Assembly (NCBI GenBank): GCA_005502775.1
Contig: SCNI01000007.1
Span: 1 to 64,000 of the forward strand
DNA from: Microbacteriaceae bacterium 3FA27C10
GTDB lineage: Bacteria; Actinomycetota; Actinomycetes; Actinomycetales; Microbacteriaceae
Direction: 5' to 3'
Length of the DNA stretch: 64,000 bases
Below the pieces are notes generated by a model. That model saw nothing but the letters and a program-made list of their open reading frames with translations, made no database searches and had not been told where the DNA came from. Of this stretch, positions 1-8,135 are shown piece after piece (the first letter of the stretch is position 1; each line of letters begins with the position of its first letter). Both the position numbers and the translations under genes were made by a program.

Positions 1-14
1 GGGCGAGCGCCGTC

Positions 15-63
15 GGTAGCGTTCGGGGGGTCAGTAGCGCTCGGGGGGTCAGTAGCGCTCGGG
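15..63. repeat. 18-bp tandem repeat, about 2.7 copies
   Basis: The unit agtagcgctcggggggtc occurs at 15-32 (two changes), 33-50 and, shortened, 51-63. The last two copies contain the stop codon and the final codons of the minus-strand gene ending at 49. It looks like slippage at the gene's 3' end. No function is evident. Confidence 0.8.
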
Positions 64-471
64 CTCGGGTCCGCGCTGGAAGGCCCGGCCGGTGAGCGTC
101 GTCGGCCGGATGCGCACCCACCGGTACTTGAGAGTGGGCAGGAAGGGCACGAGAGGCAGGGAGTCGGCGAGGTCGATCTCGTCCTGGCTCTGGAGCTCCT
201 CGGCGGAGCCCTTCAGCACGACGCTGTAGGCCGAGGTGTCGTCGACGTGGTCGATCTCGAAGACGACGTCAGGATGGATGGTCAGCTCGAGCAGCTTCGT
301 GCCGGGGGCCGTGCGCAGGTAGAGCGTGCCCTCGGTGACGACGTAGTTCACGGGGAAGACGTCGATCTCTCCGGCCGCATGGAGCACGAGCCGGCCGAAC
401 GCGTTCTCGCCAAGCAGCTGCCAGCACTCCTCGTCGCTCAGCGTGTGCGCGATGCCGATGGTGTCGTCCAT
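49..471 (-). CDS. PNPOx-fold (pyridoxamine 5'-phosphate oxidase family) flavin-binding protein
   Basis: A 140-aa protein of the small split-beta-barrel PNPOx-like family, which binds FMN, F420 or haem. The N-terminal part carries the family's opening pattern (LSDEECWQLL, then GRLV), a 'FPVNYVV' strand, and 'LRTAPGTKLLEL' where the cofactor phosphate is normally held. The C-terminal 'YRWVRIRPTTLTGRAF' is the usual closing strand. Length fits single-domain members. The substrate cannot be read from sequence. Such proteins are often members of DosR-type stress regulons, which agrees with the universal stress proteins and DosRS-like pair nearby. It lies 42 bp downstream of the flavodoxin gene on the same strand and may be the last gene of that transcript. 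Confidence 0.85.
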   Translation of the reverse strand: MDDTIGIAHTLSDEECWQLLGENAFGRLVLHAAGEIDVFPVNYVVTEGTLYLRTAPGTKLLELTIHPDVVFEIDHVDDTSAYSVVLKGSAEELQSQDEIDLADSLPLVPFLPTLKYRWVRIRPTTLTGRAFQRGPEPERY

Positions 472-513
472 GACAGTTCCCTTCTTCGTCGCATCCGGCT
501 TCGTCGCATCCAG

Positions 514-1122
514 TCAACCGCCGTCGACGGCGGCACCGGTGGTCTTTGGTCCCATGCCGTGACGACCGTGCCGGCCCCAGGCTCGCGCCAGCTCGGCACC
601 CCACGCGGCCGCCTCGGCCAGCTGGCCGTCCACGAGGCGATGCGTGGCGTCGACCAGGAAGTCGCGCGGCGCGGCGAGCTGCCGGTAGCCGGTCGCGCGC
701 AGCTCCCGGTCGATGCGGCGGGCCGCCGAGCCGGTGAACATCCGAGGACCCTTGCTGCTCCGGGTGGAGAAGGCGGCGAAGGAGGACGGGGTCGCCGGGT
801 GGGGCAGCTCGTGAAGCAGGTCACGGAGGCCGAGGCTCACCTCGGCCCACTCGAAGACGAGGCCGGAGTCGCTGTGCTCGGCGATCTTGCGCGCCTCCTC
901 CCGGGTGGTCGCGGAGCTCAGGCCGAAGACGTGCGTCGGCCCTCCGGCCACGACGAGGTCGGCACCGGCCAGCTCGTCCGGCCCGGCGCCGGCGCTGTTC
1001 ACGACGACGACATCGGCGAACGGCCGCAGCTGCGCGCCGATGGCCTCCGCGATCTGCCGAGTGGCGCCGAACATCGACTCGTAGAGCACCACGACCCGCT
1101 CGGGAACGGTCGGGCCGCTCAT
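514..1122 (-). CDS. Flavodoxin-like protein
   Basis: A 202-aa protein with a flavodoxin fold. The N-terminal strand plus 'YESMFGATRQIAEAIG' (from about residue 11) is the FMN phosphate-binding loop (consensus T/S-x-T/S-G-N/A-T), and 'VVAGGPTHVFG' is the second flavin loop. It probably carries electrons or acts as an NAD(P)H:quinone oxidoreductase-like redox protein in the cytoplasm. The C-terminal 60 residues, with 'SKGPRMFTGSAARRID', are typical of actinobacterial long-chain flavodoxins. The ATG at 1122 overlaps the stop of the upstream gene (ATGA, 1119-1122), so translation is probably coupled. A longer reading of this frame upstream is an artefact of GC-rich sequence. Confidence 0.85.
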   Translation of the reverse strand: MSGPTVPERVVVLYESMFGATRQIAEAIGAQLRPFADVVVVNSAGAGPDELAGADLVVAGGPTHVFGLSSATTREEARKIAEHSDSGLVFEWAEVSLGLRDLLHELPHPATPSSFAAFSTRSSKGPRMFTGSAARRIDRELRATGYRQLAAPRDFLVDATHRLVDGQLAEAAAWGAELARAWGRHGRHGMGPKTTGAAVDGG

Positions 1123-1709
1123 GCGCCGGCCGGCTCCCGCGTCGCGGCCGCGGCGTCGAACCAGACCAGAGCACGGCGCATCGCCTGCCCGACGTCGTCC
1201 CAGCTCAGCGGCGCATCGAGGGTCGGCGTGCACTCGAGAACGCTCGAGGCGGCGAGTTGCACGTCGGTCTCGCTCGCGCTGACGACACCCGGCAGTGCGC
1301 AGGTGGCGATGGCGTCGACCTCGTTCCCGTCGGCGGCCGGAATGACCACGGGAGCGGCCTCCCCGATCGCGAAGACGAACAGGCGGGTGCGGCAACGCCG
1401 GTGGCTGTCCTCGAGCACCGCCGAGAGCCGGTGCAGCAGACGCGCCGGCAGCTCCTCCGCCCGCACCGTCGTCTCCTCGGGTGTGAGCAGATCGACCGAG
1501 AGCGTGCTGTAGCCGTGGTGATGGGCGATGGCGCACAGACCCTCGTCGGGCCGGCCGAACCGCGAATAGGCGGTGGGGTACGCGAGGACGACGAGCCCCC
1601 TCGCCTCGGGCTCGGTGTGCAGGCGCCCTTCGATGGCGCCATCGGTCTCGGGGTAGACGAGGTCGACTCCCGCGGCCGGCATCCGCGTCGTGCGCGTGTT
1701 CGGGGCCAT
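1119..1709 (-). CDS. Alpha/beta-hydrolase-like (dienelactone hydrolase-type) protein
   Basis: A 196-aa protein that looks like a degenerate dienelactone-hydrolase-type alpha/beta hydrolase: 'ARGLVVLAYPTAYSRFGRPDEGLCAIAHHHGYSTLSVDLLT' follows the strand-loop-helix pattern of that fold. The expected G-x-S/C-x-G nucleophile elbow is not intact ('FVFAIGEAAPVV'), so catalysis is doubtful. The ATG at 1709 shares its A with the TGA of the BON gene; a GTG at 1712 is the alternative start. It sits between BON and flavodoxin genes in one tightly packed operon behind two DosR-like boxes. The fold is a moderate inference and the function is unknown. Confidence 0.6.
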   Translation of the reverse strand: MAPNTRTTRMPAAGVDLVYPETDGAIEGRLHTEPEARGLVVLAYPTAYSRFGRPDEGLCAIAHHHGYSTLSVDLLTPEETTVRAEELPARLLHRLSAVLEDSHRRCRTRLFVFAIGEAAPVVIPAADGNEVDAIATCALPGVVSASETDVQLAASSVLECTPTLDAPLSWDDVGQAMRRALVWFDAAAATREPAGA

Positions 1710-2410
1710 CACCGGGCCGCGCCTTCGACGAGGATCTGGCCTTCGACCGTGATCCGGTTGTCGACGTGCTGCACGTGGGGCGAGTTCCAGGCCGCGCGCT
1801 CGGCTTCGCGCCGCTCCTCGAAGGAGCGCACCACGCCGGTGAGGCGCACCGTCGTGTCGCTGACGGCGACGGTGATGTTGTGGGCGTCGATGAGCGCATC
1901 CCGGCGGAGCGCGTTGCGGATGCGCTCACCGGCATCCCGGGCCGACACGCGGCGGGTGAGTTCGATGCGGTTGTCGACCAGGCGCACGAACTGCACGCCT
2001 TGCACCGCCTTGCGGGCCGTGCGGCGCTGGTAGTCCCAGTCGACCGTCCCGGTGAGGATGACGGCGCCGTCGTGCACCGACGCCGTCACCGCGCCGGCCG
2101 GCAGCGCGGTCGTCCAGGCCAGCACCTCGTTGACGTGGCGAGCGATCTCCTCGTCGCTCGCGGAGGCCTCGACCGTGCCGTGCACGGTGAGTTCATTCGC
2201 CACGGTGCGTACGCCCTCGACCCTGAGCGCGGCCCTCTCAGCCGCGATCCTCTCGGGAAGGGAAGCCACCTCGCCGGCGAGGGTGACGACGCCGCCGATC
2301 ACGGCGACGCCGATCGTCGCCGGATGCACGCCGGGAGTCCAGTCGAGCTCGTCGATGACGGACTGCTGCAGCCCGCGGTCGGTCGGGGTGAGGACAGATG
2401 AAGTAGTCAT
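1709..2410 (-). CDS. Triple BON-domain protein
   Basis: A 233-aa protein with three consecutive BON domains (about residues 8-72, 82-146 and 156-225). Each shows the 'V.V.VIGGVVTLAGEV' / 'V.DGAVILTGTVDW' / 'V.DTTVRLTGVV' strand motif followed by an 'RRxAExAA..V.GV..V.N.I' helix-strand. There is no signal peptide or membrane segment, so it is a cytoplasmic BON protein as in stress regulons, unlike the periplasmic OsmY type. The ATG at 2410 is preferred because everything upstream in frame is basic and non-conserved. It is the first gene of a minus-strand operon whose promoter region (2411-2558) holds two DosR-like boxes. Confidence 0.85.
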   Translation of the reverse strand: MTTSSVLTPTDRGLQQSVIDELDWTPGVHPATIGVAVIGGVVTLAGEVASLPERIAAERAALRVEGVRTVANELTVHGTVEASASDEEIARHVNEVLAWTTALPAGAVTASVHDGAVILTGTVDWDYQRRTARKAVQGVQFVRLVDNRIELTRRVSARDAGERIRNALRRDALIDAHNITVAVSDTTVRLTGVVRSFEERREAERAAWNSPHVQHVDNRITVEGQILVEGAAR

Positions 2411-2444
2411 GGTCCGATCGTGCGACGGCGCCCGCGAGCGGAGA

Positions 2445-2457
2445 GTGACCAAGGTCC
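2445..2457. promoter_or_regulatory. DosR-box-like site A (divergent promoter)
   Basis: On the minus strand this reads GGACCTTGGTCAC, a partly degenerate match to the core of the mycobacterial DosR site (GGGACTTNNGTCCC pattern, about 11 of 14 positions including the flanking base). It lies 35 bp upstream of the BON operon start. Recognition is inferred from a remembered motif and the DosRS-like genes in the same cluster. Confidence 0.45.
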
Positions 2458-2486
2458 ATCGAGGCGGTCGTGGTGGGCAACGTCGT

Positions 2487-2499
2487 GGGACTTTCGTCC
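2487..2499. promoter_or_regulatory. DosR-box-like site B (divergent promoter)
   Basis: GGGACTTTCGTCC, a near-perfect match to the core DosR palindrome. It lies 60 bp upstream of the plus-strand gene at 2559 and 77 bp upstream of the minus-strand BON gene. With site A, about 42 bp centre to centre, it could serve both divergent promoters. Confidence 0.6.
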
Positions 2500-2558
2500 G
2501 TCGCCCGTCGGCCATGGGGCAGGACGCTGTGAGGACGGACACGATCGGAAGGACCACG

Positions 2559-3131
2559 ATGGCCTCCTCAGCACTGCTCGCCCTCGCCCTCGCCCTCGAC
2601 GACGCCCGGATAGCCGAGTCGTTCCGCAGCATCGCCGCGGCGATGCCCGGCGCCGACGCCGGAATCGTCTCCTACGTGCCCGGTGGCGCGATGATCGAAG
2701 CCCAGGCCCCCCTGGGCACCATCGCGATGATGTGTGCCCCGGATGCGCCGGCGGAGGACGTCGCCGAGAACATCGCCGCGGCGCTGGCGGCCGGCAACCG
2801 TGTCGCCGTCGGACTGATCGACGCGCCCGGGCGTGTGCTCACCGACGTTCTCGGCACCTTGACGGGCGCCCTCGCCCTCGACGAATTCTGGATCCTGGGC
2901 GACGACCGGCACGGCTGGCAGGAGCTCGGAGACGACCACGTGGTCGTCGCGATCTCCAGTTCGGGTGTGCGCATCGGCGACCAGCCACGGCTGACTCATC
3001 GCCCCGAGATACCTCTGGACCTCATTCATCGCTACACACGGGTGCACCGTTTCGACGTCGCCATCGACACCTGCGTCGTCGCCCGAACACGGCCCGCAGA
3101 CCCGGACTCCACGAAAGGGAGCCTCTCATGA
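2559..3131 (+). CDS. Conserved hypothetical protein upstream of a universal stress gene
   Basis: A 190-aa cytoplasmic protein not recognised with confidence. No membrane segment or signal peptide is seen. It has an alanine-rich amphipathic N-terminus, then alternating strands ('GIVSYVPGGAMIEAQAPLGTI', 'RVAVGLIDAPGRVLTDVLGTL', 'EFWILGDDRHGWQELGDDHVVVAIS'), suggesting an alpha/beta fold. The ATG at 2559 has a good ribosome site (cggaagga). Its TGA overlaps the ATG of the tandem USP gene (ATGA, 3128-3131), so the two are probably translated together under the DosR-like box at 2487. Possibly a stress-regulon protein; function unknown. Confidence 0.7.
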   Translation: MASSALLALALALDDARIAESFRSIAAAMPGADAGIVSYVPGGAMIEAQAPLGTIAMMCAPDAPAEDVAENIAAALAAGNRVAVGLIDAPGRVLTDVLGTLTGALALDEFWILGDDRHGWQELGDDHVVVAISSSGVRIGDQPRLTHRPEIPLDLIHRYTRVHRFDVAIDTCVVARTRPADPDSTKGSLS

Positions 3132-4024
3132 CCAGTCGCACGATCGTCGCCGTCGACCAGGGACGAACGAGCGAAGCCGCTCTCGACTGGACCCTTCGCC
3201 GCGCCCACTGGGTCAAAGGCCCGGTGGTCCTGGTGCACGTCGTCGAGGCGACGACGCTCGTGCCCGGCAGGGTGCTCGACCCGGCGCGGTTCGAGCGCGC
3301 CCAGGCGCTCCTCGAGGCCGCTGCGGGGAAGACCCGAGATGCCGTTCCCGGCATCGAGGTGACGACCGAGGTGATCGCGGGCGACGTCGTACCATCACTG
3401 ACCGCGTTGACCGGCCCCGAGGTACTCCTCGTCGTCGGGGAGAAGACGAACGGCTCGCTCCGCACCTCGGCCGGCTGGCCGGCCGGAGTGCGGGTGGCCG
3501 CCCACGCGCACGGTCCCGTGGCGGTCATCCCCGCCGAACGCGGAGAGAGCCGCCGCGGGGTGGTCGTCGGCGTCGACGACACCCCGGAGTGCCTGCGCGT
3601 CGCCGAGGTCGCCGCCCTCGAAGCCCTCCAGACCGGACAGGCCCTGCACGTCGTGCACGCCTGGATGGCGCCGAACCTCTGGCTCGACTCGGCCCCGCTC
3701 GACGACGACTTCGTGGAAGACCTCGCGCGGCCGCATCAGCAGCTTCTCGACGACGTCGTCGCCGTGCTCCGCGGTGAGCATCCTTCGCTCGACGTCACCG
3801 CGCAGCTCGTGCGCGGCATCCCCGCGCAGTGCCTGCTCGACGCCGACCCGCTGCCGGAGCTGGTGGTCGTGGGCACGCGGGGAAGATCGGCCTTCCAGCG
3901 GCTGTTCCTCGGCTCGGTCAGCCGCGACCTGCTGCTCAATCTCGACGTGCCCGCCATCGTGGTGCCGACGTCCGCGGTGGCCGTTCGATCGGTGCCGGGG
4001 AGAGATTCCGCGTCCGCGAGCTGA
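3128..4024 (+). CDS. Tandem universal stress protein (two UspA domains)
   Basis: A 298-aa protein with two UspA domains (about residues 3-140 and 145-290). The second keeps the ATP-binding signature 'VVVGTRGRSAFQRLFLGSVS' (G-x2-G-x9-G-S type) and the opening 'VVVGVDDTPECLR'. The first opens with 'TIVAVDQGRTSEAALDW' but has a degenerate 'LLVVGEKTNGSL' loop, so only the second half is likely to bind ATP. Two-domain USPs of this length are typical DosR-regulon members in mycobacteria. The start overlaps the stop of the upstream gene by 4 bp. It runs convergently toward the response-regulator gene, 38 bp away. Confidence 0.92.
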   Translation: MTSRTIVAVDQGRTSEAALDWTLRRAHWVKGPVVLVHVVEATTLVPGRVLDPARFERAQALLEAAAGKTRDAVPGIEVTTEVIAGDVVPSLTALTGPEVLLVVGEKTNGSLRTSAGWPAGVRVAAHAHGPVAVIPAERGESRRGVVVGVDDTPECLRVAEVAALEALQTGQALHVVHAWMAPNLWLDSAPLDDDFVEDLARPHQQLLDDVVAVLRGEHPSLDVTAQLVRGIPAQCLLDADPLPELVVVGTRGRSAFQRLFLGSVSRDLLLNLDVPAIVVPTSAVAVRSVPGRDSASAS

Positions 4025-4062
4025 CGCCGAGGAGCACGATCGCTCCGGCGCGGCCACGACCC

Positions 4063-4698
4063 TCAGAGTTCGCTCCGGTGCTCCGAACCCAGCACCGCGG
4101 CCTGCGTACGGCGCTCGAGCCCGAGCTTGCGGAGCATGTTCGAGGCGTAGTTCTTGACGGTCTTCTCCTTCAGCCCGAGGTGCTCGCCGATCTGCCGGTT
4201 CGTGAGCCCGTCGGCGATGAGCGCGAGGATCTGCCGTTCCCGGATGTTGAGCGAGCCGAACCGCGGGTCGTCGCGCGACTGGGAGCGCACGCGCTCCGAC
4301 ACCTTGCGGGAGGCGCTCGGATGCAGCAGCGAGCGGCCGGCCGCGACGGCCGTGATCGCGTCGACGAGGCTCGGCCCGCGCACGTCCTTCAGCAGGTATC
4401 CCGACGCGCCCGCGACGACCGCCGCGACGAGCGCGTCGTCGTCGTCGTAGGCCGTGAGGATGACGCAGCGGATGCCGTCGAGCTGAGAGCGGAGCTCGCG
4501 GCACAGGTCGATGCCGTTGCCGTCGGGCAGACGCACGTCGAGCAGCGCGACATCCGGCCGGGTCGCCAGGATTCGCGACAAGCCCTGAGCGATGGTACCT
4601 GCCTCGGCCACGACCTCGATCCCGGCGTCGGCAGCCAGCAGGTCGGCGATCCCGCGCCGCACGATCTCATGGTCGTCGACCAGTGCCACCCGGATCAC
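4063..4698 (-). CDS. DosR/DevR-like NarL-family response regulator
   Basis: A 211-aa two-component response regulator with a receiver domain (residues 1-120) and a LuxR/NarL-type helix-turn-helix (about 148-205). Acidic pocket Asp8/Asp9, phospho-acceptor Asp54, Thr82 and Lys104 are all present. The recognition helix region 'LTNRQIGEHLGLKEKTVKNYASNML' closely resembles DosR/DevR ('T.V.KTVKNYVS.LL.KLG'). It is expected to be phosphorylated by the kinase encoded immediately upstream (4-bp overlap, 4695-4698) and to bind palindromic sites such as those at 2445, 2487 and 8136. The DosR assignment rests on the linker/HTH resemblance and the neighbouring stress genes. Confidence 0.9.
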   Translation of the reverse strand: MIRVALVDDHEIVRRGIADLLAADAGIEVVAEAGTIAQGLSRILATRPDVALLDVRLPDGNGIDLCRELRSQLDGIRCVILTAYDDDDALVAAVVAGASGYLLKDVRGPSLVDAITAVAAGRSLLHPSASRKVSERVRSQSRDDPRFGSLNIRERQILALIADGLTNRQIGEHLGLKEKTVKNYASNMLRKLGLERRTQAAVLGSEHRSEL

Positions 4699-6416
4699 TC
4701 GTGCTCGCCTCCCCCGTCGTCGGGAATGGGGATCCGCCAGCCTACCCGTGTGCCGTTCGCCGAGGAAGTCACGTCCATCGTGCCGCCGAGCGCGGCCGCG
4801 CGTGCGGTGAGGTTCGACAGCCCGCTCCGATGCACGTCGGCGGGGATGCCGATCCCGTCGTCGGTGACGTCGACGCGGATGTCGGCGTCGTCGACCGTGA
4901 TCGTCACCGCCGCATCCGCTGCGCCGGAGTGCTTGATCACGTTGCTGAGCAGTTCGCGCACCACGGCGGTCACGTCGTCGGCGAGCTCGCCGTTGACGAA
5001 GAGGTCGACCGGGCCGGAGAAGGCCACGTCGACCGGATGGGGAAGCGCCTTGGAGGCGTCCGCGGCGATGTCGAGCACTCGATGCCGCGCCGACGCCGAG
5101 CTGTCGCTGGCGGGAGGGGTCAGGGCGAAGACGATCTTGCGGATCTGCGCGATCACGTCGTCGAGGCGGTGCACCGCGTCATCGAGTCGGCGACGGTCCT
5201 TCGCGGGGGCCGTCGAGGCGAGGCTCTGCAGTTCCAGCCCGGTGCCGAAGAGGTCCTGGATGACGTGGTCGTGCAGGTCTCGCGCGATGCGTCCGCGGTC
5301 CTCGAGCATGAGAACCCGCTGCTGGTCCTCGCGGGCGCGGGCGAGGGCCAGCGCGACGCTGATCCGCTCCCCCAGGTCGATGCCGACCTCGAGATCGGTC
5401 GGGGTGAAGCTCGGGCCACCCGGTTCCCGGGCCGCGACCAGCACGCCCCAGACCACCCGGCCGTCGGTCAAGGCGATGTAGATGGCCGGACCGGTCGCCC
5501 CGCCCTGGGTGAGGGAGAACGGATCGGCCTCGCGCTCGGCACCTGCGGGCACGGGGGCTGCGATCATCGACGTGCCCGAGTCGAGCACGTCGACCGCGAG
5601 AGTGGTGGCCGCGCGCACGTCGATGCCGTCCAGCCGCGCCGAGCCCTCGCCCCGGGCGGCGGCGACGTGGATCGTGCCGGGCGCGCTGCCCGGGATCAGG
5701 ATCGACAGGAGCTGCGCATCCGATCGGCTGATCAGTTCGTCGGCGAGCGTGCCGTACGCGCGTTCGGCGTCGGTGTCGGCCAGGGCCACGGCGATCTCGG
5801 CCGACGAGGTCGTCCACCGTTCCCTCGTGCGCGCCTCGACCAGGATGCGGGCGTGATCGATGGCGTAGGCCGCGCTCGTGGCGAGCGCCTGCACGAGCTG
5901 TTCGTCCTCTTCCGTGAAGTGGCCGCGCCGAGGATTGGTGAGGTAGAGGTTTCCGAAGACCGCTCCGCGCACCCGCACGGGCACCCCCAGGAAGCCGTCC
6001 ATCTGGGGGTGGCCGGCCGGAAACCCGGCCGAGCGGGAGTCCTCGGCGATGCGCTCGAGCCGGATCGGGTCGGCGATCACGGCGCCGAGCAGCCCGTGCC
6101 CCTCGGGCAGGTGACCGATGCGGTCGACGGCGCCCGGGCCCATCCCGACGTGGATGAACGCCTCGAGACCGTGACCGTCGGGGGCGATGACGCCCAGCGC
6201 TCCGTACTCGGCGTCCACCAGTTCCACGGCGGCCTCGGCGATGCGGCGCAGCACCACGCCGAGGTCGATCTCCTCGACCACCGCCTGGGTCGCGCGGAGG
6301 AGGGCGCGCAGCCGGCCCTGGGACTGCTTCACCTCGTTCGCGCGGGCGATCAGCTCTTCGATGGTGCGGTCGAGTTCGGACCGCGGCAGGTCGGGGAAGG
6401 AGATGGCGTCCGTCAT
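4695..6416 (-). CDS. DosS/DosT-like GAF sensor histidine kinase
   Basis: A 573-aa soluble sensor kinase: GAF-A (about 50-195), GAF-B (about 215-360), a HisKA_3 dimerisation helix with phospho-acceptor His382 in 'IARDLHDHVIQDLFGTGLEL', and an HATPase_c domain (about 475-565; N-box 'VRELLSNVIKHS', G-box 'DDGIGIP'). GAF-A contains 'GFPAGHPQMDGFLGVPVRV', matching the segment of mycobacterial DosS that carries the proximal haem histidine; His136 here is the likely ligand. It may therefore sense oxygen, NO or CO through haem. The ATG at 6416 has a strong AGGAGG site; the longer in-frame extension is rejected. It is operonic with the response regulator. Confidence 0.92.
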   Translation of the reverse strand: MTDAISFPDLPRSELDRTIEELIARANEVKQSQGRLRALLRATQAVVEEIDLGVVLRRIAEAAVELVDAEYGALGVIAPDGHGLEAFIHVGMGPGAVDRIGHLPEGHGLLGAVIADPIRLERIAEDSRSAGFPAGHPQMDGFLGVPVRVRGAVFGNLYLTNPRRGHFTEEDEQLVQALATSAAYAIDHARILVEARTRERWTTSSAEIAVALADTDAERAYGTLADELISRSDAQLLSILIPGSAPGTIHVAAARGEGSARLDGIDVRAATTLAVDVLDSGTSMIAAPVPAGAEREADPFSLTQGGATGPAIYIALTDGRVVWGVLVAAREPGGPSFTPTDLEVGIDLGERISVALALARAREDQQRVLMLEDRGRIARDLHDHVIQDLFGTGLELQSLASTAPAKDRRRLDDAVHRLDDVIAQIRKIVFALTPPASDSSASARHRVLDIAADASKALPHPVDVAFSGPVDLFVNGELADDVTAVVRELLSNVIKHSGAADAAVTITVDDADIRVDVTDDGIGIPADVHRSGLSNLTARAAALGGTMDVTSSANGTRVGWRIPIPDDGGGEHE

Positions 6417-6535
6417 CGCGCCTCCTGCCGGCTCAGCGCGAAAGTACCACGTCGGCGTGGCAGTCACCAGAGCCGGGCGTGCCGGGCCGTCCGGCGTCGA
6501 CGCCGCCGCGTCCTCCCGCGGACGGGTCGCGGGGG

Positions 6536-7570
6536 TCACGGAACGACGACGGCGCGGCCCCGGATGTCTCCCTCGTGCAGCCGCCGATAGGCTTCCGGCG
6601 CCTCGTCGAGGCTGAAGCGCTCGACGTGCACCCGCACCGAACCCGAGCGGGCGAGGTCGAGCACCTCCTCCAGCTCCGAGCGGCTCCCCCAGTAGGGCGC
6701 TCGCACCGACGCGCCGAAGGGCGTCGAGAAGAAGCCCGTGGGCAGGGTGGCGCCCCCGATGCCCACGATCTGCACTGCGCCGTCGATCGCCACCACCTCG
6801 CGAGCGAGCTGCACGGTGCCGGCGGCGCCCACGAAGTCGAACACCGCCTCGGCGCCGACTCCCCCGGTCAGCTCCCGGATGCGGGAGGCCGCATCCGGAT
6901 CCGAGCGCACGGTGCGGTGGGCCCCGACCTCGGTCGCCAGGGCGAGCTTGTCGTCATCGACGTCGACCGCGATGATCGTGGCCGAGGTGATCGCCCGCAG
7001 GATCTGCACGGCGACGTGCCCGAGACCGCCGACGCCGATGACGACCGCGGTCGATCCGGGCCAGAGCTTGCTCAGACTCGAGCTGATCGCGTGATACGGG
7101 GTCAGCCCGGCATCCGTCAGCGAGACGCACTCGACGGGGTCGAGGCCACCGAGCGGAACGAGGTGCCGCACGTCGTCGACGATCAGGTACTCGGCCATGG
7201 CGCCGGGGGCGCCGAGCCCGGGCGGCGCGATGCCGAGTGCGGCGGCGTTCACGCAGTAGTTCTCGCGCCCCTGCCGGCAGGCGTGGCAGTGCCCGCACCC
7301 CCACGGTCCGTAGACGGCCACCGCATCGCCGACGGCGACCCCGGATGCGCCGGGCCCGAGCTTGTCGACGATTCCGGCGGCCTCGTGGCCGAGGGTGAGG
7401 GGCAGCCCGTAGACGTACTGCTCGGCGGGGAGGCCCATCAGGAACCAGTCCGAATGGCACAGCCCCGCGGCCGTCACCTTCAGGCGCACCTCGCCCGGCC
7501 CCGGCTCCGGCGTCTCGATCTCCACCAGCTCCGGCGCGGCCCCGATCGCGCGGTACTGCAGGGCCCTCAT
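6536..7570 (-). CDS. Zinc-dependent alcohol dehydrogenase, NAD(P)-dependent
   Basis: A 344-aa medium-chain dehydrogenase/reductase. The catalytic-zinc pattern is seen as Cys38 and His39 in 'GLCHSD' and His62-Glu63 in 'GHEAAG'. The structural zinc site is Cys92/95/98/106 ('GCGHCHACRQGRENYC'). The Rossmann motif is 'VIGVGGLGHVAVQ', followed by 'IIAVDVDDDKLALA', where the Asp after the second strand favours NAD+. It is a NAD-dependent alcohol or aldehyde dehydrogenase of unknown physiological substrate. The ATG at 7570 overlaps the stop of the universal stress gene upstream (7567-7570), so the two form an operon behind the DosR-like box at 8136. This suggests a role in fermentative redox balance under hypoxia. 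Confidence 0.92.
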   Translation of the reverse strand: MRALQYRAIGAAPELVEIETPEPGPGEVRLKVTAAGLCHSDWFLMGLPAEQYVYGLPLTLGHEAAGIVDKLGPGASGVAVGDAVAVYGPWGCGHCHACRQGRENYCVNAAALGIAPPGLGAPGAMAEYLIVDDVRHLVPLGGLDPVECVSLTDAGLTPYHAISSSLSKLWPGSTAVVIGVGGLGHVAVQILRAITSATIIAVDVDDDKLALATEVGAHRTVRSDPDAASRIRELTGGVGAEAVFDFVGAAGTVQLAREVVAIDGAVQIVGIGGATLPTGFFSTPFGASVRAPYWGSRSELEEVLDLARSGSVRVHVERFSLDEAPEAYRRLHEGDIRGRAVVVP

Positions 7571-8100
7571 CGGGCGGCCCCGCCGCCCTGTTCCTCGTGC
7601 AGCGCGCGGCTCCCGGTCTTGGTCTCGGGGCGCGGATGCACGATCAGCACGGGCGAGTGAGCGTGCGCGGCGATCTCCGAGCTCACCGAGCCGAGCAGCA
7701 GTCCCGAGAAGCCTCCGTGGCCGCGGCTGCCGGTCACGACCAGATCGGCCGTGTCGCTCTCTGTGATCAGCACCCGGGCCGGCGCGCCCTCCCTGATCGA
7801 GGTGTGCACCCACTCGGGCCTCGTCTCCCCGAAGACCGTGTCGGCGACGTCATGGACGGTGCGGGCGGCATCCCGATCGGGGTACCAGTCGGGCGGCACC
7901 ATCCCGTAGTTCGAGATCGGATACGACCACGCGCACACCACGTCGAGGCGGCTCCCGAAGGCTTCGGCGAGTCTCTCCGCCTCACGCAGTGCGTCGATCG
8001 ACGAGGCGGAGCCGTCGACGCCGACCACGATCCGGGAGAACTCCCCCAGCGGGTGTTGCACGGACTCCGGATGCGGAACAGTGGTTGTCGAATCGCTCAT
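7567..8100 (-). CDS. Universal stress protein (single UspA domain)
   Basis: A 177-aa UspA-family protein: 'RIVVGVDGSASSIDALREAERLAEAFG' opens the fold and 'DLVVTGSRGHGGFSGLLLGSVSSEIAAHAHSPVLIV' is the full ATP-binding signature (G-x2-G-x9-G-S), so it is an ATP-binding USP. The first 27 and last 15 residues are flexible extensions. The ATG at 8100 is used; the in-frame region above it carries the DosR-like box and is not coding. The first gene of a two-gene operon with the zinc alcohol dehydrogenase (ATGA overlap). Confidence 0.92.
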   Translation of the reverse strand: MSDSTTTVPHPESVQHPLGEFSRIVVGVDGSASSIDALREAERLAEAFGSRLDVVCAWSYPISNYGMVPPDWYPDRDAARTVHDVADTVFGETRPEWVHTSIREGAPARVLITESDTADLVVTGSRGHGGFSGLLLGSVSSEIAAHAHSPVLIVHPRPETKTGSRALHEEQGGGAAR

Positions 8101-8135
8101 GCACCCAGGTTCGCCACCACGACGAGGAGCAGCGA

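Noticed and set aside
514-1935. 473-aa frame reaching upstream of the flavodoxin
   Set aside because: Only the last 202 residues are conserved. The upstream part is Arg/Pro-rich and overlaps the hydrolase-like and BON genes in another frame; the ATGA overlap at 1119-1122 fixes the start.
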